Assembly: GCF_963678185.1 (NCBI RefSeq)
Contig: NZ_OY782757.1
Span: 1,313,001 to 1,377,000, forward strand
Length of the DNA stretch: 64,000 nt
Origin: an uncultured Tolumonas sp.
Lineage (GTDB): Bacteria > Pseudomonadota > Gammaproteobacteria > Enterobacterales > Aeromonadaceae
Direction: 5' to 3'
Each line of letters begins with the position of its first letter. The first letter of the stretch is position 1. This document shows positions 50,945 through 61,505 of this stretch, piece by piece. The notes under the pieces were generated by a model. It saw nothing but the letters and a program-made list of their open reading frames with translations, was not told the DNA's origin and ran no database searches. The translations under genes and the position numbers were made by a program.

Positions 50945-51943
50945 ATGCCGCTAAATGTATTGATTTGTGATGACTCCGGTTTCGCCCGTAAACAACTGGC
51001 CAGAGCATTACCGTCTGACTGGAATGTAAATATTCACTTTGCCGGCAATGGTCAGGAAGGGCTAGAGCAAATCTTATCCGGCCATGGTGACTTGGTCTTT
51101 CTGGATTTGACCATGCCGGTGATGGATGGTTATCAAGTGCTGCAAGCGATTAAAGATGAAGCACTGAAAACAAAAGTCATCGTTGTTTCCGGTGATATAC
51201 AGCCCGAAGCCCATGCGCAAGTGATGCAACTCGGGGCATTATCTTTTATCAAGAAACCCTGCTCCGCAGAGGAGATCGCTTCTTTATTGAAGGAGTTTCA
51301 TCTCTATCAGCCGGGTGGCGAATCAACCGAGCTCGCCGAGCAAACACTCAACCTGAGCGTGGAAGTTCGCGATGTCTACCAAGAACTGGCTAACGTGGCG
51401 ATGGGGCAAGCAGCCGATCTGTTAGCCCGGATGTTAGGTCAATTTGTTATTTTACCAATCCCGAACGTGAATGTGCTGGAAGTCAGTGAACTGCATATGG
51501 CGCTGAACTCTGCATCGGGTGAAAGTACCCTATCTGCGGTATGTCAGGGCTTTATTGGTGCCGGCATTGCCGGTGAAGCGTTAGTTTTATTTCATGACTC
51601 CAGCTTTACTGATTTAGCCAAATTGATGAAATATCAAGGTGTGCTGGATCGAAATGCTGAACTGGAATTGCTGATGGATATGTCTAACGTCTTGATTGGT
51701 GCTTTCCTGCGTGGTTTTGCAATGCAATTAGATGTGCCATTTAATCAGGGGCATCCCGTGGTGCTTGGGCAGCACCGCCCGGTTGAAGATTTGATTAAAG
51801 CAAATCAACATCGCTGGCGCAGAACTTTAGCCATCGAGATTAATTATAAAATCCGCGACCATCAGGTGCAGTGCGATCTGCTACTATTATTTACGGAAGA
51901 CTCACTCCAGTTCATGAATCATAAGATCATGCATCTGCTCTAG
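50945..51943 (+). CDS. Response regulator REC-CheC fusion
   Basis: 332 residues. The REC domain (1-120) has D9, D10, phospho-acceptor D54 (VFLDLTMPVMDG) and Lys in FIKKP (103-104). The C-terminal part (about 135-332) resembles CheC/CheX phosphatases: D-x3-E-x2-N in RDVYQELANVAMG with a Pro 21 residues later, and a second, weaker site around ELLMDMSNVLIG. It may dephosphorylate CheY-like proteins or couple to the neighbouring c-di-GMP enzyme. The PAS gene follows after 8 bp, with AGGAGG before its ATG. Confidence 0.85.
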   Translation: MPLNVLICDDSGFARKQLARALPSDWNVNIHFAGNGQEGLEQILSGHGDLVFLDLTMPVMDGYQVLQAIKDEALKTKVIVVSGDIQPEAHAQVMQLGALSFIKKPCSAEEIASLLKEFHLYQPGGESTELAEQTLNLSVEVRDVYQELANVAMGQAADLLARMLGQFVILPIPNVNVLEVSELHMALNSASGESTLSAVCQGFIGAGIAGEALVLFHDSSFTDLAKLMKYQGVLDRNAELELLMDMSNVLIGAFLRGFAMQLDVPFNQGHPVVLGQHRPVEDLIKANQHRWRRTLAIEINYKIRDHQVQCDLLLLFTEDSLQFMNHKIMHLL

Positions 51944-51951
51944 GAGGCAAC

Positions 51952-52410
51952 ATGGATATCCGTGAATTCCATTGGCTTGCCAATATTATTCAAGCATTAG
52001 ACGTTGGTCTGGTGGTCATCGATCTGGAAAATCGGGTCCAGATCTGGAATGGCTTTATGGAAAGTCACAGCGGGAAATTGAGCAGTGAAGTTAAAGATCG
52101 GGATTTGTATGATATTTATCCAACACTCGATCAAGCATGGTTAGAGCGCAAGCTGGCAATGGTTCAAACGCTGAATACCCGAGCGTTTATTTCCTGGGAA
52201 CAAAAACCCTATTTATTCCGGTTTTCTAACTATCGCCCCATCACGGGAAGCGCTGAATTCATGTATCAAAACGTCACAATTATGCCGCTACCTGACTTCA
52301 CCGGTAATGTGCAGCATATTGGATTGTTAATCTATGACGTAACGGATGAAGCACTTGGGCGGCAGATCCAAAGCAATCATTTAACTGACACCCCACAATC
52401 TATCAGTTAA
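51952..52410 (+). CDS. PAS-domain protein
   Basis: 152 residues, essentially one PAS domain (about 10-130, VGLVVIDLENRVQIWNGFMESHSG, LLIYDVTDEALG). There is no transmitter, cyclase or DNA-binding domain, so it should act through a partner, most likely the REC-CheC protein encoded 8 bp upstream. The ligand is unknown. It is the last gene of this signalling cluster. Confidence 0.8.
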   Translation: MDIREFHWLANIIQALDVGLVVIDLENRVQIWNGFMESHSGKLSSEVKDRDLYDIYPTLDQAWLERKLAMVQTLNTRAFISWEQKPYLFRFSNYRPITGSAEFMYQNVTIMPLPDFTGNVQHIGLLIYDVTDEALGRQIQSNHLTDTPQSIS

Positions 52411-52510
52411 ACCGAATAATCACTTCGCTTTTTCCTGCTAACGACGATAAGAACAGACTGCTAGACTCTACAGTGGTCTGTTTTATTGCTCTCTTTAACT
52501 GGATACCCCT

Positions 52511-53266
52511 ATGTTCGAATGGATTGCTGATCCCTCAGCATGGGTAGCATTAGCTACCTTAACTCTGCTGGAAATTGTATTAGGTATAGATAACATCATT
52601 TTTATTTCTATTCTGGTTGGAAAACTGCCGCCAGAACAACGTCAGCGTGGTCGAATTTTAGGTTTAGCTGGCGCGATGATCACCCGTATCTTACTGCTGC
52701 TCTCTTTGGCTTGGGTGATGCGACTGACCGCCCCACTATTTACTATTATGTCGGAAGCCATTTCAGGCCGGGATTTAATTTTAATTATTGGTGGTCTATT
52801 CCTGATCTGGAAAAGCACCCATGAAATTCACTCCAGTCTGGAAGGGAGCACTGAAGAACATCATGATAGTCAGAAAAAAGTCAGTTTTCTTTCTACCCTG
52901 CTCCAGATTGCCATTCTAGACATTGTGTTCAGCCTTGATTCCGTCATCACCGCGGTTGGCATGGCTGATCATGTTCCTGTGATGGTATTGGCTATCGTGG
53001 TTGCGGTTGGCGTCATGATGTTTGCAGCCAAACCGATTGGGGATTTTGTTGATGAAAATCCGACATTGAAAATTCTGGCGCTGGCTTTTTTGATCATGGT
53101 CGGGATGGCACTGATTGCCGAAGGTTTCGATCTGCATATATCGAAAGCCTACATCTATACCGCCATGGCCTTCTCACTGATTGTGGAAATGCTCAATATC
53201 AAAATGCGTAAGGGTATTGAAAAACCAGTGCATCTGCACAAAACATTTGAAGAAGAGAATCAGTAA
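52511..53266 (+). CDS. ygdQ: YgdQ, TerC-family membrane protein
   Basis: 251 residues with about seven helices. LEIVLGIDNIIFISILVGKLP and LDIVFSLDSVITAVGMADHVPVM hold the paired acidic residues of the TerC family; the sequence follows E. coli YgdQ (237) closely. TerC proteins have been linked to metal homeostasis, especially manganese export or metallation; a specific role is not established. The C-terminus is longer and charged. Confidence 0.88.
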   Translation: MFEWIADPSAWVALATLTLLEIVLGIDNIIFISILVGKLPPEQRQRGRILGLAGAMITRILLLLSLAWVMRLTAPLFTIMSEAISGRDLILIIGGLFLIWKSTHEIHSSLEGSTEEHHDSQKKVSFLSTLLQIAILDIVFSLDSVITAVGMADHVPVMVLAIVVAVGVMMFAAKPIGDFVDENPTLKILALAFLIMVGMALIAEGFDLHISKAYIYTAMAFSLIVEMLNIKMRKGIEKPVHLHKTFEEENQ

Positions 53267-53310
53267 TTTCTCTATCCATACTTCACTGTGAATCGTTAGT
53301 CATAGAAACG

Positions 53311-53337
53311 AAAAGACCGCCCAACAGCGGTCTTTTT
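53311..53337. terminator. Bidirectional terminator between ygdQ and aroC
   Basis: AAAAGACCGC / GCGGTCTTTTT with loop CCAACA. T-runs occur on both strands. It lies 44 nt after ygdQ and 15 nt after aroC, which converge here. Confidence 0.9.
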
Positions 53338-53352
53338 ATATCTGGATGATTG

Positions 53353-54441
53353 TTATTTCAGTTTTGGTGTTTCTGTAACTACATCAAAATTTTGGCCGCG
53401 ATGACGTAATAGATGATCCATCAGCACTAATGCCAGCATCGCTTCGGCAATTGGTACCGCACGGATGCCAACACAAGGATCATGACGACCACGCGTTACC
53501 ATCTCTACTGCGTTGCCTTGTTTATCAATCGTTTCGCCTGGCACCATGATGCTGGAGGTTGGTTTCAGCGCTAAACCCACCACAATCTCCTGACCACTGG
53601 ATATGCCGCCTAAGATGCCACCCGCGTGATTACTCTGGAAGCCTTCTGGGCGCATAGGGTCGCGATGTTCCGAACCATGCTGCTCAACCACAGCAAAACC
53701 ATCACCGACCTCAACACCTTTTACCGCATTGATGCCCATCATGGCGTGCGCGATGTCCGCATCCAGACGATCAAACACCGGTTCACCTAACCCCACCGGT
53801 ACACAAGTCGCAACCACTTTCAATTTTGCACCGATGGAATCGCCCTGTTTTTTCAGATCGCGCATGAACGCATCCAGCTCATCCAATTTATCCGGATCAG
53901 CAAAGAAAAACGGGTTAGTCTCAATGATTGATTTATCAAACCGTTCCGCTTTGATCGGGCCGAGTTGTTCCAGATAACCAAAAATCTCAATGCCACAGTG
54001 TTCTTTCAGATATTTTTTCGCAATCGCACCTGCGGCAACCCGCATCGCAGTTTCGCGAGCAGAAGAGCGGCCACCACCGCGGTAATCTCGGATCCCATAT
54101 TTCTGATGGTAGGTATAATCCGCATGCCCCGGACGGAACACATCTTTAATATCCGAATAATCTTTCGAACGCTGATCGGTATTTTCAATCAACAGACCAA
54201 TCGACGTGCCGGTAGTTTTACCTTCAAATACACCAGAAAGGATCTTCACTTCATCATCTTCGCGACGCTGTGTCGTAAAACGAGAAGTACCTGGTTTACG
54301 ACGATCCAGATCCCCCTGCAAATCGGCTTCTGTTAATGCCATGCCAGGAGGACAACCGTCCACAATTGCGCCTAAAGCCAGACCATGGCTTTCGCCAAAG
54401 GTGGTGACCCGAAATAATTGTCCGAAAGTATTACCAGCCAT
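53353..54441 (-). CDS. aroC: Chorismate synthase
   Basis: 362 residues (361 in E. coli), converting EPSP to chorismate with reduced FMN. The three family signatures are present: [36 protein letters not shown] and [25 protein letters not shown] lies before the ATG. It follows prmB by 10 bp, as in E. coli. Confidence 0.97.
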   Translation of the reverse strand: MAGNTFGQLFRVTTFGESHGLALGAIVDGCPPGMALTEADLQGDLDRRKPGTSRFTTQRREDDEVKILSGVFEGKTTGTSIGLLIENTDQRSKDYSDIKDVFRPGHADYTYHQKYGIRDYRGGGRSSARETAMRVAAGAIAKKYLKEHCGIEIFGYLEQLGPIKAERFDKSIIETNPFFFADPDKLDELDAFMRDLKKQGDSIGAKLKVVATCVPVGLGEPVFDRLDADIAHAMMGINAVKGVEVGDGFAVVEQHGSEHRDPMRPEGFQSNHAGGILGGISSGQEIVVGLALKPTSSIMVPGETIDKQGNAVEMVTRGRHDPCVGIRAVPIAEAMLALVLMDHLLRHRGQNFDVVTETPKLK

Positions 54442-54451
54442 AATGTCCCTA

Positions 54452-55387
54452 CTAACTTAATGCTTGTGTGAATAACGGTTGGTATTGATCCAGCTGTGCT
54501 TTGGTCAACACAAACACGCCGTCACCACCCTGTTCAAATTTAATCCATTCAAATTCGACTTCTGGAAACAGTGCGGCAAGATGCACCATGCTGTTCCCTA
54601 CTTCCACCACTAATACACCATTATCTTTAAGCAATGCACCGGCTTCTGCCAGAATTCTGCGTACCAGATCTAAGCCATCTTCTCCGGCGGCTAACGCCAT
54701 TTCCGGTTCATGCTGAAACTCGTCCGGCAGATCTGACATATCTTCCACATCTACATACGGTGGATTAGAGACGATCAGATCATATTTATCGCCATCCGGC
54801 AGTGCATCAAACAGATCAGAACAGATCGGGATCACCTGCCCCAGCATGCCGTGCATTTCAATATTCATCTCACAGACCGCCAGTGCATCATCGGAAAGAT
54901 CCAATGCATCGACTTCTGCCGCAGGGAATTCGTGTGCCATGGCAATCGCGATACAGCCAGAGCCGGTACACAGATCCATGATCCGGGTTGGTTCATGCTG
55001 TAACCAAGGCGCAAAACGCTTATGGATCAATTCCGCAATCGGTGAACGCGGGATCAACACGCGCTCATCCACGTAAAATTCCATACCCGCAAACCAGGAT
55101 TTATTGGTCAGATATGGCGCTGGCACGCGCTGTTCAATCCGTTGCTGGATCAAGCCGGCCAGATGCGAGCGTTCAGTGCGTGTTAAACGGGACTGACGCA
55201 GATCGCTATCAATGACTGGCGGTAAATCTAACGCGGGCAATAACAATTGAATTGCTTCATCCCAGCTATTATCAGTACCATGTCCGTAAAATAAGCCCGC
55301 AGCATTAAACTGGCTGACGGCCCAACGCAGCATGTCATTGAGGGTTCTGAATTCGTCGATGACCTCATCAACATTGATATTATCCAA
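54452..55387 (-). CDS. prmB: Ribosomal protein L3 glutamine methyltransferase
   Basis: 311 residues. An N-terminal helical domain leads into an AdoMet-dependent methyltransferase: [14 protein letters not shown] (motif I, around 140) and the catalytic NPPY in [12 protein letters not shown] (around 205). It methylates Gln150 of L3. It is the first gene of prmB-aroC and is divergent from smrB. Confidence 0.95.
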   Translation of the reverse strand: MDNINVDEVIDEFRTLNDMLRWAVSQFNAAGLFYGHGTDNSWDEAIQLLLPALDLPPVIDSDLRQSRLTRTERSHLAGLIQQRIEQRVPAPYLTNKSWFAGMEFYVDERVLIPRSPIAELIHKRFAPWLQHEPTRIMDLCTGSGCIAIAMAHEFPAAEVDALDLSDDALAVCEMNIEMHGMLGQVIPICSDLFDALPDGDKYDLIVSNPPYVDVEDMSDLPDEFQHEPEMALAAGEDGLDLVRRILAEAGALLKDNGVLVVEVGNSMVHLAALFPEVEFEWIKFEQGGDGVFVLTKAQLDQYQPLFTQALS

Positions 55388-55463
55388 ATGCGCCTCCGGT
55401 TAATCCGGTTGTCACGTTCGCTGCACACTGTTGTTTAGTATATCAGGCATGACTGACCGAATT

Positions 55464-55988
55464 ATGAGCAAAAAAATAGTACTGGAAGACCAGGATGTCA
55501 GCCTCTTTCGGGAGGCAATAACAGGTGCCCGGCAAATAAAGCAGGATACCATACGTTTGCAGTCTCCGGCGATCAAGCAGAAAGCACAAATCCGGGAAAT
55601 TCGCGAAGCGCAGCAGGCACAACACTATTTTTCGGATGAGTATGAACCGCTATTGAGTCAGGAAGGCCCTGTTCGGTACGTGCGTTCTGATGTTTCCGCG
55701 TATGAAGCGAAAAAACTTCGTCGTGGCGATTACATTCCAGACATGATGCTTGATTTACACGGTCTGACGCAGCAACAAGCCAAATTAGAACTCGGTGCAC
55801 TGATCGAAGCCTGTCGGCGTCAGCACATCCGTTGTGCTTGCGTGATGCACGGTCATGGGAAAAATATTTTGAAGCAGAAAATACCGTTATGGCTGGCCCA
55901 GCATCCCGATATTATGGCTTTTCATCAGGCGCCAAAACTCTGGGGTGGTGACGCGGCGATCTTGGTGCTGATTGAGCAAAATATATAA
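55464..55988 (+). CDS. smrB: SmrB, ribosome-collision endonuclease
   Basis: 174 residues. The Smr domain spans about 85-170: [19 protein letters not shown] contains the DLHG motif and [15 protein letters not shown] the HGHGK motif. SmrB cleaves mRNA at collided ribosomes in E. coli. I start at [10 protein letters not shown] to match E. coli SmrB; the ATG at 55449 is an alternative. The spacing to the divergent prmB is conserved. Confidence 0.9.
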   Translation: MSKKIVLEDQDVSLFREAITGARQIKQDTIRLQSPAIKQKAQIREIREAQQAQHYFSDEYEPLLSQEGPVRYVRSDVSAYEAKKLRRGDYIPDMMLDLHGLTQQQAKLELGALIEACRRQHIRCACVMHGHGKNILKQKIPLWLAQHPDIMAFHQAPKLWGGDAAILVLIEQNI

Positions 55989-56009
55989 GCAAAACATTCC
56001 GACAGAAGA

Positions 56010-56216
56010 TCAGGCTGCCTTTTTCGTGATCTCGGCAATTTTAGTGTTCAGCTCCTGTACGGTTGCCCGGTGTACTGGATCAGCTTCAACTGGCATGACG
56101 ACTTTACCATTTTCAAATTCATAGCCACCACGCCCATGAATGTATAAGCGACCGCGGAAAAAAGTTCTTATATGTTTGGCGATTAATGCCGGAAAATACT
56201 TTTTGAAAATGCGCAC
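56010..56216 (-). CDS. Small conserved basic protein, unknown function
   Basis: 68 residues from a GTG start with a strong GGAGGTGGACT site. The N-terminal part is basic and aromatic (RIFKKYFPALIAKHIRTFFRG), followed by GRLYIHGRGGYEFENGKVVMP and a helical tail. I do not recognise the family. It lies between smrB and sixA; it converges with smrB. Confidence 0.6.
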   Translation of the reverse strand: MRIFKKYFPALIAKHIRTFFRGRLYIHGRGGYEFENGKVVMPVEADPVHRATVQELNTKIAEITKKAA

Positions 56217-56340
56217 AGTCCACCTCCGAATTGCAATTCACCCTCTTATATTGAGTATAGTCGGGGCAGCAATACCGCATTTCAATGAAGCGGTCGAACG
56301 GAAAGACTAAAGTTAGAGACTGTGCACAAATTAGAAATTA

Positions 56341-56799
56341 TCAGCGAATGGTGTGTGGCCCCTCGAGCCAATCGAGCCGCCCTTTGCCATCCACCAGCGT
56401 TACACCAGCCATTCCAGACGTCACAAACATCGGTGGTACGGCATTGGCACACAAATCGTTCACTATATAACCAACCAAAGGTAAGTGACTGATTATTAAT
56501 ACATATTCATCATCCAGTGCACGCAAGTAGTCAGTCACAACTTCGGAGCGACCATAAGGGACGAGATCATGAACATCTTCAATTTGTGCCGGAACAGGTA
56601 AACAAGCTTGAATGGCTTCCCATGTCTGCTGGGCACGCAAAAACGGGCTCACCAACACACGGTCAATTCGCGGCAACTGCTCTGCCACCCATTCTGCCAT
56701 TCTGATCGACTGTTTACGGCCTTTATCAGTTAACGGACGCAGATCATCACGCCCAGCCTCGTGAGCAGCTTCACCGTGGCGCATTACAATAATCTTCAT
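56341..56799 (-). CDS. sixA: SixA, phosphohistidine phosphatase
   Basis: 152 residues of the histidine phosphatase superfamily. The RHG motif is MRHGEAAHEAG at the N-terminus, with a second catalytic His in ISHLPLVGYIV near residue 104. In E. coli (161) it dephosphorylates the phosphotransferase NPr and formerly ArcB. It is divergent from the M16 protease gene. Confidence 0.9.
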   Translation of the reverse strand: MKIIVMRHGEAAHEAGRDDLRPLTDKGRKQSIRMAEWVAEQLPRIDRVLVSPFLRAQQTWEAIQACLPVPAQIEDVHDLVPYGRSEVVTDYLRALDDEYVLIISHLPLVGYIVNDLCANAVPPMFVTSGMAGVTLVDGKGRLDWLEGPHTIR

Positions 56800-56928
56800 T
56801 CAATTAGCCTTTAATGTCCCTATTAATACAAATACTACTGCCTTCGAATCATGGAAACAATCAACATGTTATGGAAACGGTTTGCACGTTCTTAAAATAA
56901 GGGCCGATAATATAAAGATATCTTCTCC

Positions 56929-59727
56929 ATGGCAGATCTTATGCAAATATACCGTGCACCTAATGACAGATGTGATTACCGCTATCTTGAGCTGTCTAAT
57001 GGGTTGCGAGTGTTATTGATCCATGACCCGACAGCAGAACGCTCTGCCGCTTCGTTGGCCGTCAATTGTGGGCATTTCGCCGATCCGCCTGAACGTCAGG
57101 GCATGGCGCATTTTCTCGAACATATGCTGTTCTTGGGCACCGAAGCTTTCCCGCATGCTGGCGAATATCAAGCCTTCATTTCACAGCACGGCGGCAACCA
57201 CAATGCCTGGACAGGTACCGAACACTCCAATTATTTCTTCGATATAGCGACTGAGTTTTTCGAGGAATCACTGCATCGTTTTTCACAGTTTTTTATCTGC
57301 CCCACATTCAACGCTTCGCTGGTCGATCGTGAACGACATGCTATTGAGTCAGAATATCGCATGAAAATCAGCGATGATGTTCGTCGCTGTTATCAGGTGC
57401 ATAAAGAGACGGTTAACCCTGAACATCCGTTTAGTAAATTTTCCGTCGGCAACCTGCTCACGTTGCACGACAGTACGGAAGGTTCGCTGCGAGAAGAGGT
57501 CAAAGTCTTTTTTGCACAGCATTACAGCGCTGACAAAATGGCACTGGTCGTACAATCCGATTGGTCTCTCGATCAGCAAGAGCAAACCATACGCCAATTT
57601 TTCCCCGCCATTGTGCAAAGCCAAGTCATAACCCAGCCAATAGCCGTACCACTTTATCGGGAACAAGATCTACGCCTTAGAGTTCAAATCAAACCGATGA
57701 AAGAGCTGCGTCGTTTGTCGGTGAGTTTTGCATTGCCTAACGTCGATGCTCATTACCCAACCAAACCACTAACTTATATCAGTCATTTACTAGGCTACGA
57801 AGGCAAAGGCAGCCTGTTCGGTTATATGAAACGACAAGGCTGGATTACCGCACTTTCTGCCGGTGGCGGGAACAGTGGCTCCAATTTCCGCGATTTTCAG
57901 GTGAATTTCTCACTGACCCCGAAAGGGCTGGAACATGAAACTTCGATCATCGAGCATCTGTTTAGTTTTCTGCGCTTAATTGCCGAACAGGGCATTGAAA
58001 GCTGGCGTTATGAAGAAAAAGCATCGCTGCTAAAAATTATGTATGAGATACAGGAGCATCCACGCCCGCTCGACAATGTCTCGCACCTGTCGATGAACTT
58101 ATTTCATTATCCTCCCGCAGAAGTCGTACGCGGCGATTATTTGATGACCGCGCTCGATGCTAATGAAATCAAGCGTATGTTGGCGTTTATGACGCCGGAT
58201 AATATGCGGATCACGTTGGTTGCGCCGGAAGTCGACACCAATCAGACGGCAAAATGGTATGACACCCCCTATCAGGTTGAGCCGATAGAAAATGCTTGGT
58301 TAAGCGTCTGGCGTAATGTGGGGTTACCGGATGCCAAACGCTATCAGTTGCCAGAGCCCAACCTCTTTTTACCCGATCGATTAATAGCACGCAGTAATCC
58401 TGCACCTAAAGCGACTCCCAACCGCTTGATCCATCGAGCCGGGTTACGGGTATGGCACCTGCATGACGATTCATTTGCCAGCCCGAAAGCCAGCCTGTTT
58501 ATTGCCGTCGACAGTGAACATGCGGTGGTGTCGCCCTATCACATAACCATGACCCGATTGATGGTGGAATTGTTGCTCGACCATCTGAACGAATTTACTT
58601 ATCCGGCAGAAATCGCTGGCCTGAATTACAACATCTATGCCCATCAGGGTGGTTTCACCATCCAACTGAGTGGCTTTAGCTGTCGTCTTTATCATTTGCT
58701 GGAATTGCTCCTGAAAAATCGCACCGCCGGCCACTACAAACCGGAACGTTTCTACGCTATTCGCGAACAATTATTACGTAATTGGCGCAATCAGAATAAG
58801 GGCCGCCCGATTGCACAGCTATTCAGTCAGCTGACCAGCTTATTACAACCAAATAATCCGCCAGTGGAAGCTCTGATCCCCTATTTAGAAGTCGTCGAAC
58901 CTGCTGAGTTACCTCAGTTTATGCGTCGGTTATTTCAGGCGGTACATCTGGAAGTATTGGCGCACGGTGACTGGCTGGAAGATGAAGTGCGGCAAGTTGC
59001 CGGTTTATTAGAGCGGCAAATTACACCGAATAGCTTGCCGAGTCGGGAAACCCGCCGTCGGTTGGTGGATATTCGCAAAGCCGGCACCTTGCTTTATGAA
59101 TGCAACTGTCATCACCATGACTCCGCGTTGCTACTTTATTATCAATCACCGGAAAAAGACGCCAATAGCATTGCTTGCTACACATTAGCCAACCATATCA
59201 TGTCGTCACCGTTCTTCCATGACCTGCGCACACAACAGCAATTAGGTTATGTGGTCGGCACCGGCAATCTGCCGCTCAATCGACATCCAGGGTTGGTGTT
59301 CTATATTCAATCCCCGGTGATGGCTCCTGATGGCTTATTGGCGGCGATAGAGCTGTTTATCGATGCCTTCCATATGCAATTATTGGAAATGACGGAACAA
59401 ACCTGGCAGAGCAATAAACAAGGGCTGCTGAGCCAACTTACCGAGACTGATGCCAACTTACGGGCGCGCAGTCAACGACTGTGGGGTAGTATCGGCAGTC
59501 GGGATTTTTCTTTCCGCCAACGAGAAAAAGCGGCAGCCGCATTGATGGCAATAACCCGCGCAGACTTTATCCGTTTTATTCGCTCTTTACGTTCATCGCT
59601 GGCAGACAGAGTGGTGATGTATAGTCAGGGGGAAGCACATCAGAGTGATGAGAATGTCATGGAAGGTGTGCACATCGATTATTTGGCCGAGTTTCAGCAA
59701 ACTTCAGCACAGTTTCAATCAATCTAA
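56929..59727 (+). CDS. M16A metallopeptidase, pitrilysin/insulinase-like
   Basis: 932 residues with four M16 domains. The zinc motif H61-x2-E64-H65 (HFLEHMLFLG) is followed by a third ligand near E142 (HAIESEYRMK), and QLGYVVGTGNL around 770 is a C-terminal substrate-cavity motif. It is close in size to E. coli pitrilysin (962) but lacks a signal peptide, so it should be cytoplasmic. The start at 56929 or 56941 is uncertain because the ribosome-binding site is weak. Confidence 0.9.
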   Translation: MADLMQIYRAPNDRCDYRYLELSNGLRVLLIHDPTAERSAASLAVNCGHFADPPERQGMAHFLEHMLFLGTEAFPHAGEYQAFISQHGGNHNAWTGTEHSNYFFDIATEFFEESLHRFSQFFICPTFNASLVDRERHAIESEYRMKISDDVRRCYQVHKETVNPEHPFSKFSVGNLLTLHDSTEGSLREEVKVFFAQHYSADKMALVVQSDWSLDQQEQTIRQFFPAIVQSQVITQPIAVPLYREQDLRLRVQIKPMKELRRLSVSFALPNVDAHYPTKPLTYISHLLGYEGKGSLFGYMKRQGWITALSAGGGNSGSNFRDFQVNFSLTPKGLEHETSIIEHLFSFLRLIAEQGIESWRYEEKASLLKIMYEIQEHPRPLDNVSHLSMNLFHYPPAEVVRGDYLMTALDANEIKRMLAFMTPDNMRITLVAPEVDTNQTAKWYDTPYQVEPIENAWLSVWRNVGLPDAKRYQLPEPNLFLPDRLIARSNPAPKATPNRLIHRAGLRVWHLHDDSFASPKASLFIAVDSEHAVVSPYHITMTRLMVELLLDHLNEFTYPAEIAGLNYNIYAHQGGFTIQLSGFSCRLYHLLELLLKNRTAGHYKPERFYAIREQLLRNWRNQNKGRPIAQLFSQLTSLLQPNNPPVEALIPYLEVVEPAELPQFMRRLFQAVHLEVLAHGDWLEDEVRQVAGLLERQITPNSLPSRETRRRLVDIRKAGTLLYECNCHHHDSALLLYYQSPEKDANSIACYTLANHIMSSPFFHDLRTQQQLGYVVGTGNLPLNRHPGLVFYIQSPVMAPDGLLAAIELFIDAFHMQLLEMTEQTWQSNKQGLLSQLTETDANLRARSQRLWGSIGSRDFSFRQREKAAAALMAITRADFIRFIRSLRSSLADRVVMYSQGEAHQSDENVMEGVHIDYLAEFQQTSAQFQSI

Positions 59728-59765
59728 ATTATTGATCGATTTTAACTGCGCTGAAATCAGCTCAA

Positions 59766-60542
59766 TCAGCGTTGGGCCTGCGAAAACAGACGGAAGAAGT
59801 TTTCGCTGGTCTGCGCTGCCAGCGTCTCAACTGTCACCCCACGCAGTTCAGCAATGAATGCCGCTACATCGGCAACATAGGCCGGTTCATTCTGATGCCC
59901 GCGATGTGGCACTGGTGCCAAATAAGGCGAATCCGTTTCGACCAGCAAACGATCAGCTGGGATCTGACGAGTCACCTCGCGTAATGCATCAGCGTTGCGG
60001 AACGTGACAATACCGGAAATAGAAATATACATCCCCAGTTCCAGTGCAGCTTCTGCCATTGGCCAATCTTCGGTGAAACAATGCAGCACACCACCCGCTT
60101 CGCCCACACACTCTTCGCGTAAAATCGCCAATGTATCTTCTTTGGCATCACGGGTATGCACGATCACCGGTTTTTTCAAGGCGCGGGACAGACGGATGTG
60201 CTCACGAAACGCTTGCTGCTGTTCTGCTTTATTCTCGGTGCTGTAGTAATAATCCAGCCCGGTTTCACCTATCGCTACCACACGTGGATGAGCAGCCAAT
60301 TCGCGTAACTGTTCACTGCTCCATGTTGATTCCAGATCCAACGGATGCACACCACAGGAGGCAAACACATTCGGATAAGGTAATACCGACTGCAACATGG
60401 CTGGAAATGCTTCCAGCGTCACCGAGACAGATAAGAAATGACTCACGCCTCGTTGCTGTGCTTTCTGTAATACATCAGCTAAATCACGGTGTTTTTTGTC
60501 ATAGTCGAGACGATCAAGATGACAGTGAGAATCAACGAACAC
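59766..60542 (-). CDS. ycfH: YcfH, TatD-family metal-dependent hydrolase
   Basis: 258 residues (265 in E. coli). Metal ligands lie in DSHCHLD (4-10), GETGLDYYYS near 92, VIVHTRDA near 125, HCFTE near 150 and TDSPYLAP near 202. YcfH-type TatD proteins have nuclease or deacylase activity; the cellular role is not firmly known. The start is GTG with AGGAA upstream. It follows holB by 3 bp at the end of the operon. Confidence 0.92.
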   Translation of the reverse strand: MFVDSHCHLDRLDYDKKHRDLADVLQKAQQRGVSHFLSVSVTLEAFPAMLQSVLPYPNVFASCGVHPLDLESTWSSEQLRELAAHPRVVAIGETGLDYYYSTENKAEQQQAFREHIRLSRALKKPVIVHTRDAKEDTLAILREECVGEAGGVLHCFTEDWPMAEAALELGMYISISGIVTFRNADALREVTRQIPADRLLVETDSPYLAPVPHRGHQNEPAYVADVAAFIAELRGVTVETLAAQTSENFFRLFSQAQR

Positions 60543-60545
60543 GGG

Positions 60546-61505
60546 TTATTCCTTGGTAAAAAGTTGATCAAGCCAATCAGCAAACAGTATGGAAGGGACT
60601 GCTGATGGCATATCCTGCAATGATTGTTTTAACAGCAGCAATTGCTGCAAACTAGCTAATAAGCTCTCAGCCGGGCGGGTAGCCAAAAATGACAACAAAC
60701 TCGCATGATCAGCAAATTGTAATTGTTGCATGCTAACGCCCTGCTGCAACTTCAAGGCATCCAACAATAAACGACTCAGCCATTCAAATGAGGTTGGCAT
60801 CGCCGAAGCCCAACATTTAGTCAGGGCTGTGATAGTCCAAGGTTGCTGTCGGTATAGCTCAAACGCACTAATCACCGCTTGGCGCTGCTGTTCACCACCT
60901 TCATTCAGGTATGTCAGCGTGCGCAGTGGCGCACCTTGGTTCATCTGTAACAATGCTGGCGTAATAGTTTGAGCTGGTGATTGTTGCTGCAACCAGGCTA
61001 AGGCTTGCTGTTCTTCGGCCTGTAACGTCCATACCTGACAGCGGCTTACAATTGTTGGCAACAGTTTCATTGCCGAGTCAGTTAACAGCAGCAATAAGCT
61101 ATTTCCCGGCGGCTCTTCTAACGTTTTTAGCAATGCATTTTCTGCCGCTTCGGTCATACGCTCCGCTTGCAGAATGATCGCGACCTTGCCACGGCCCAGC
61201 TGCGGGCTATTCATCAACTGGGCTGACAATTGACGTATCGTATCCACGCCAATCGATTTGGCATCATCCGCGCCATAGATATGCCAATCAGGGTGCGATT
61301 GCTGTTTCGCTAATAAACAGGCATGACAATGCCCACAAGGTGCATTTTGCTGTGGGTGTTCGCATAAAAATAGCGATGCCCACTGGGTCGCTAATGCTGC
61401 TTTACCAATGCCTGTTGGCCCAACCAACAATAAAGCATGCGGTAGTCGTCGACTCGCAAAAACTTGCTGAAAACGAGTCCAGTATGGCATCAGCCACGGA
61501 TACAT
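60546..61505 (-). CDS. holB: DNA polymerase III delta-prime subunit
   Basis: 319 residues of the clamp loader. The P-loop region is [13 protein letters not shown] near residue 25, and the zinc-binding cluster [16 protein letters not shown] lies around 49-64. It overlaps the end of tmk by 16 nt, as in many gammaproteobacteria. Confidence 0.93.
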   Translation of the reverse strand: MYPWLMPYWTRFQQVFASRRLPHALLLVGPTGIGKAALATQWASLFLCEHPQQNAPCGHCHACLLAKQQSHPDWHIYGADDAKSIGVDTIRQLSAQLMNSPQLGRGKVAIILQAERMTEAAENALLKTLEEPPGNSLLLLLTDSAMKLLPTIVSRCQVWTLQAEEQQALAWLQQQSPAQTITPALLQMNQGAPLRTLTYLNEGGEQQRQAVISAFELYRQQPWTITALTKCWASAMPTSFEWLSRLLLDALKLQQGVSMQQLQFADHASLLSFLATRPAESLLASLQQLLLLKQSLQDMPSAVPSILFADWLDQLFTKE

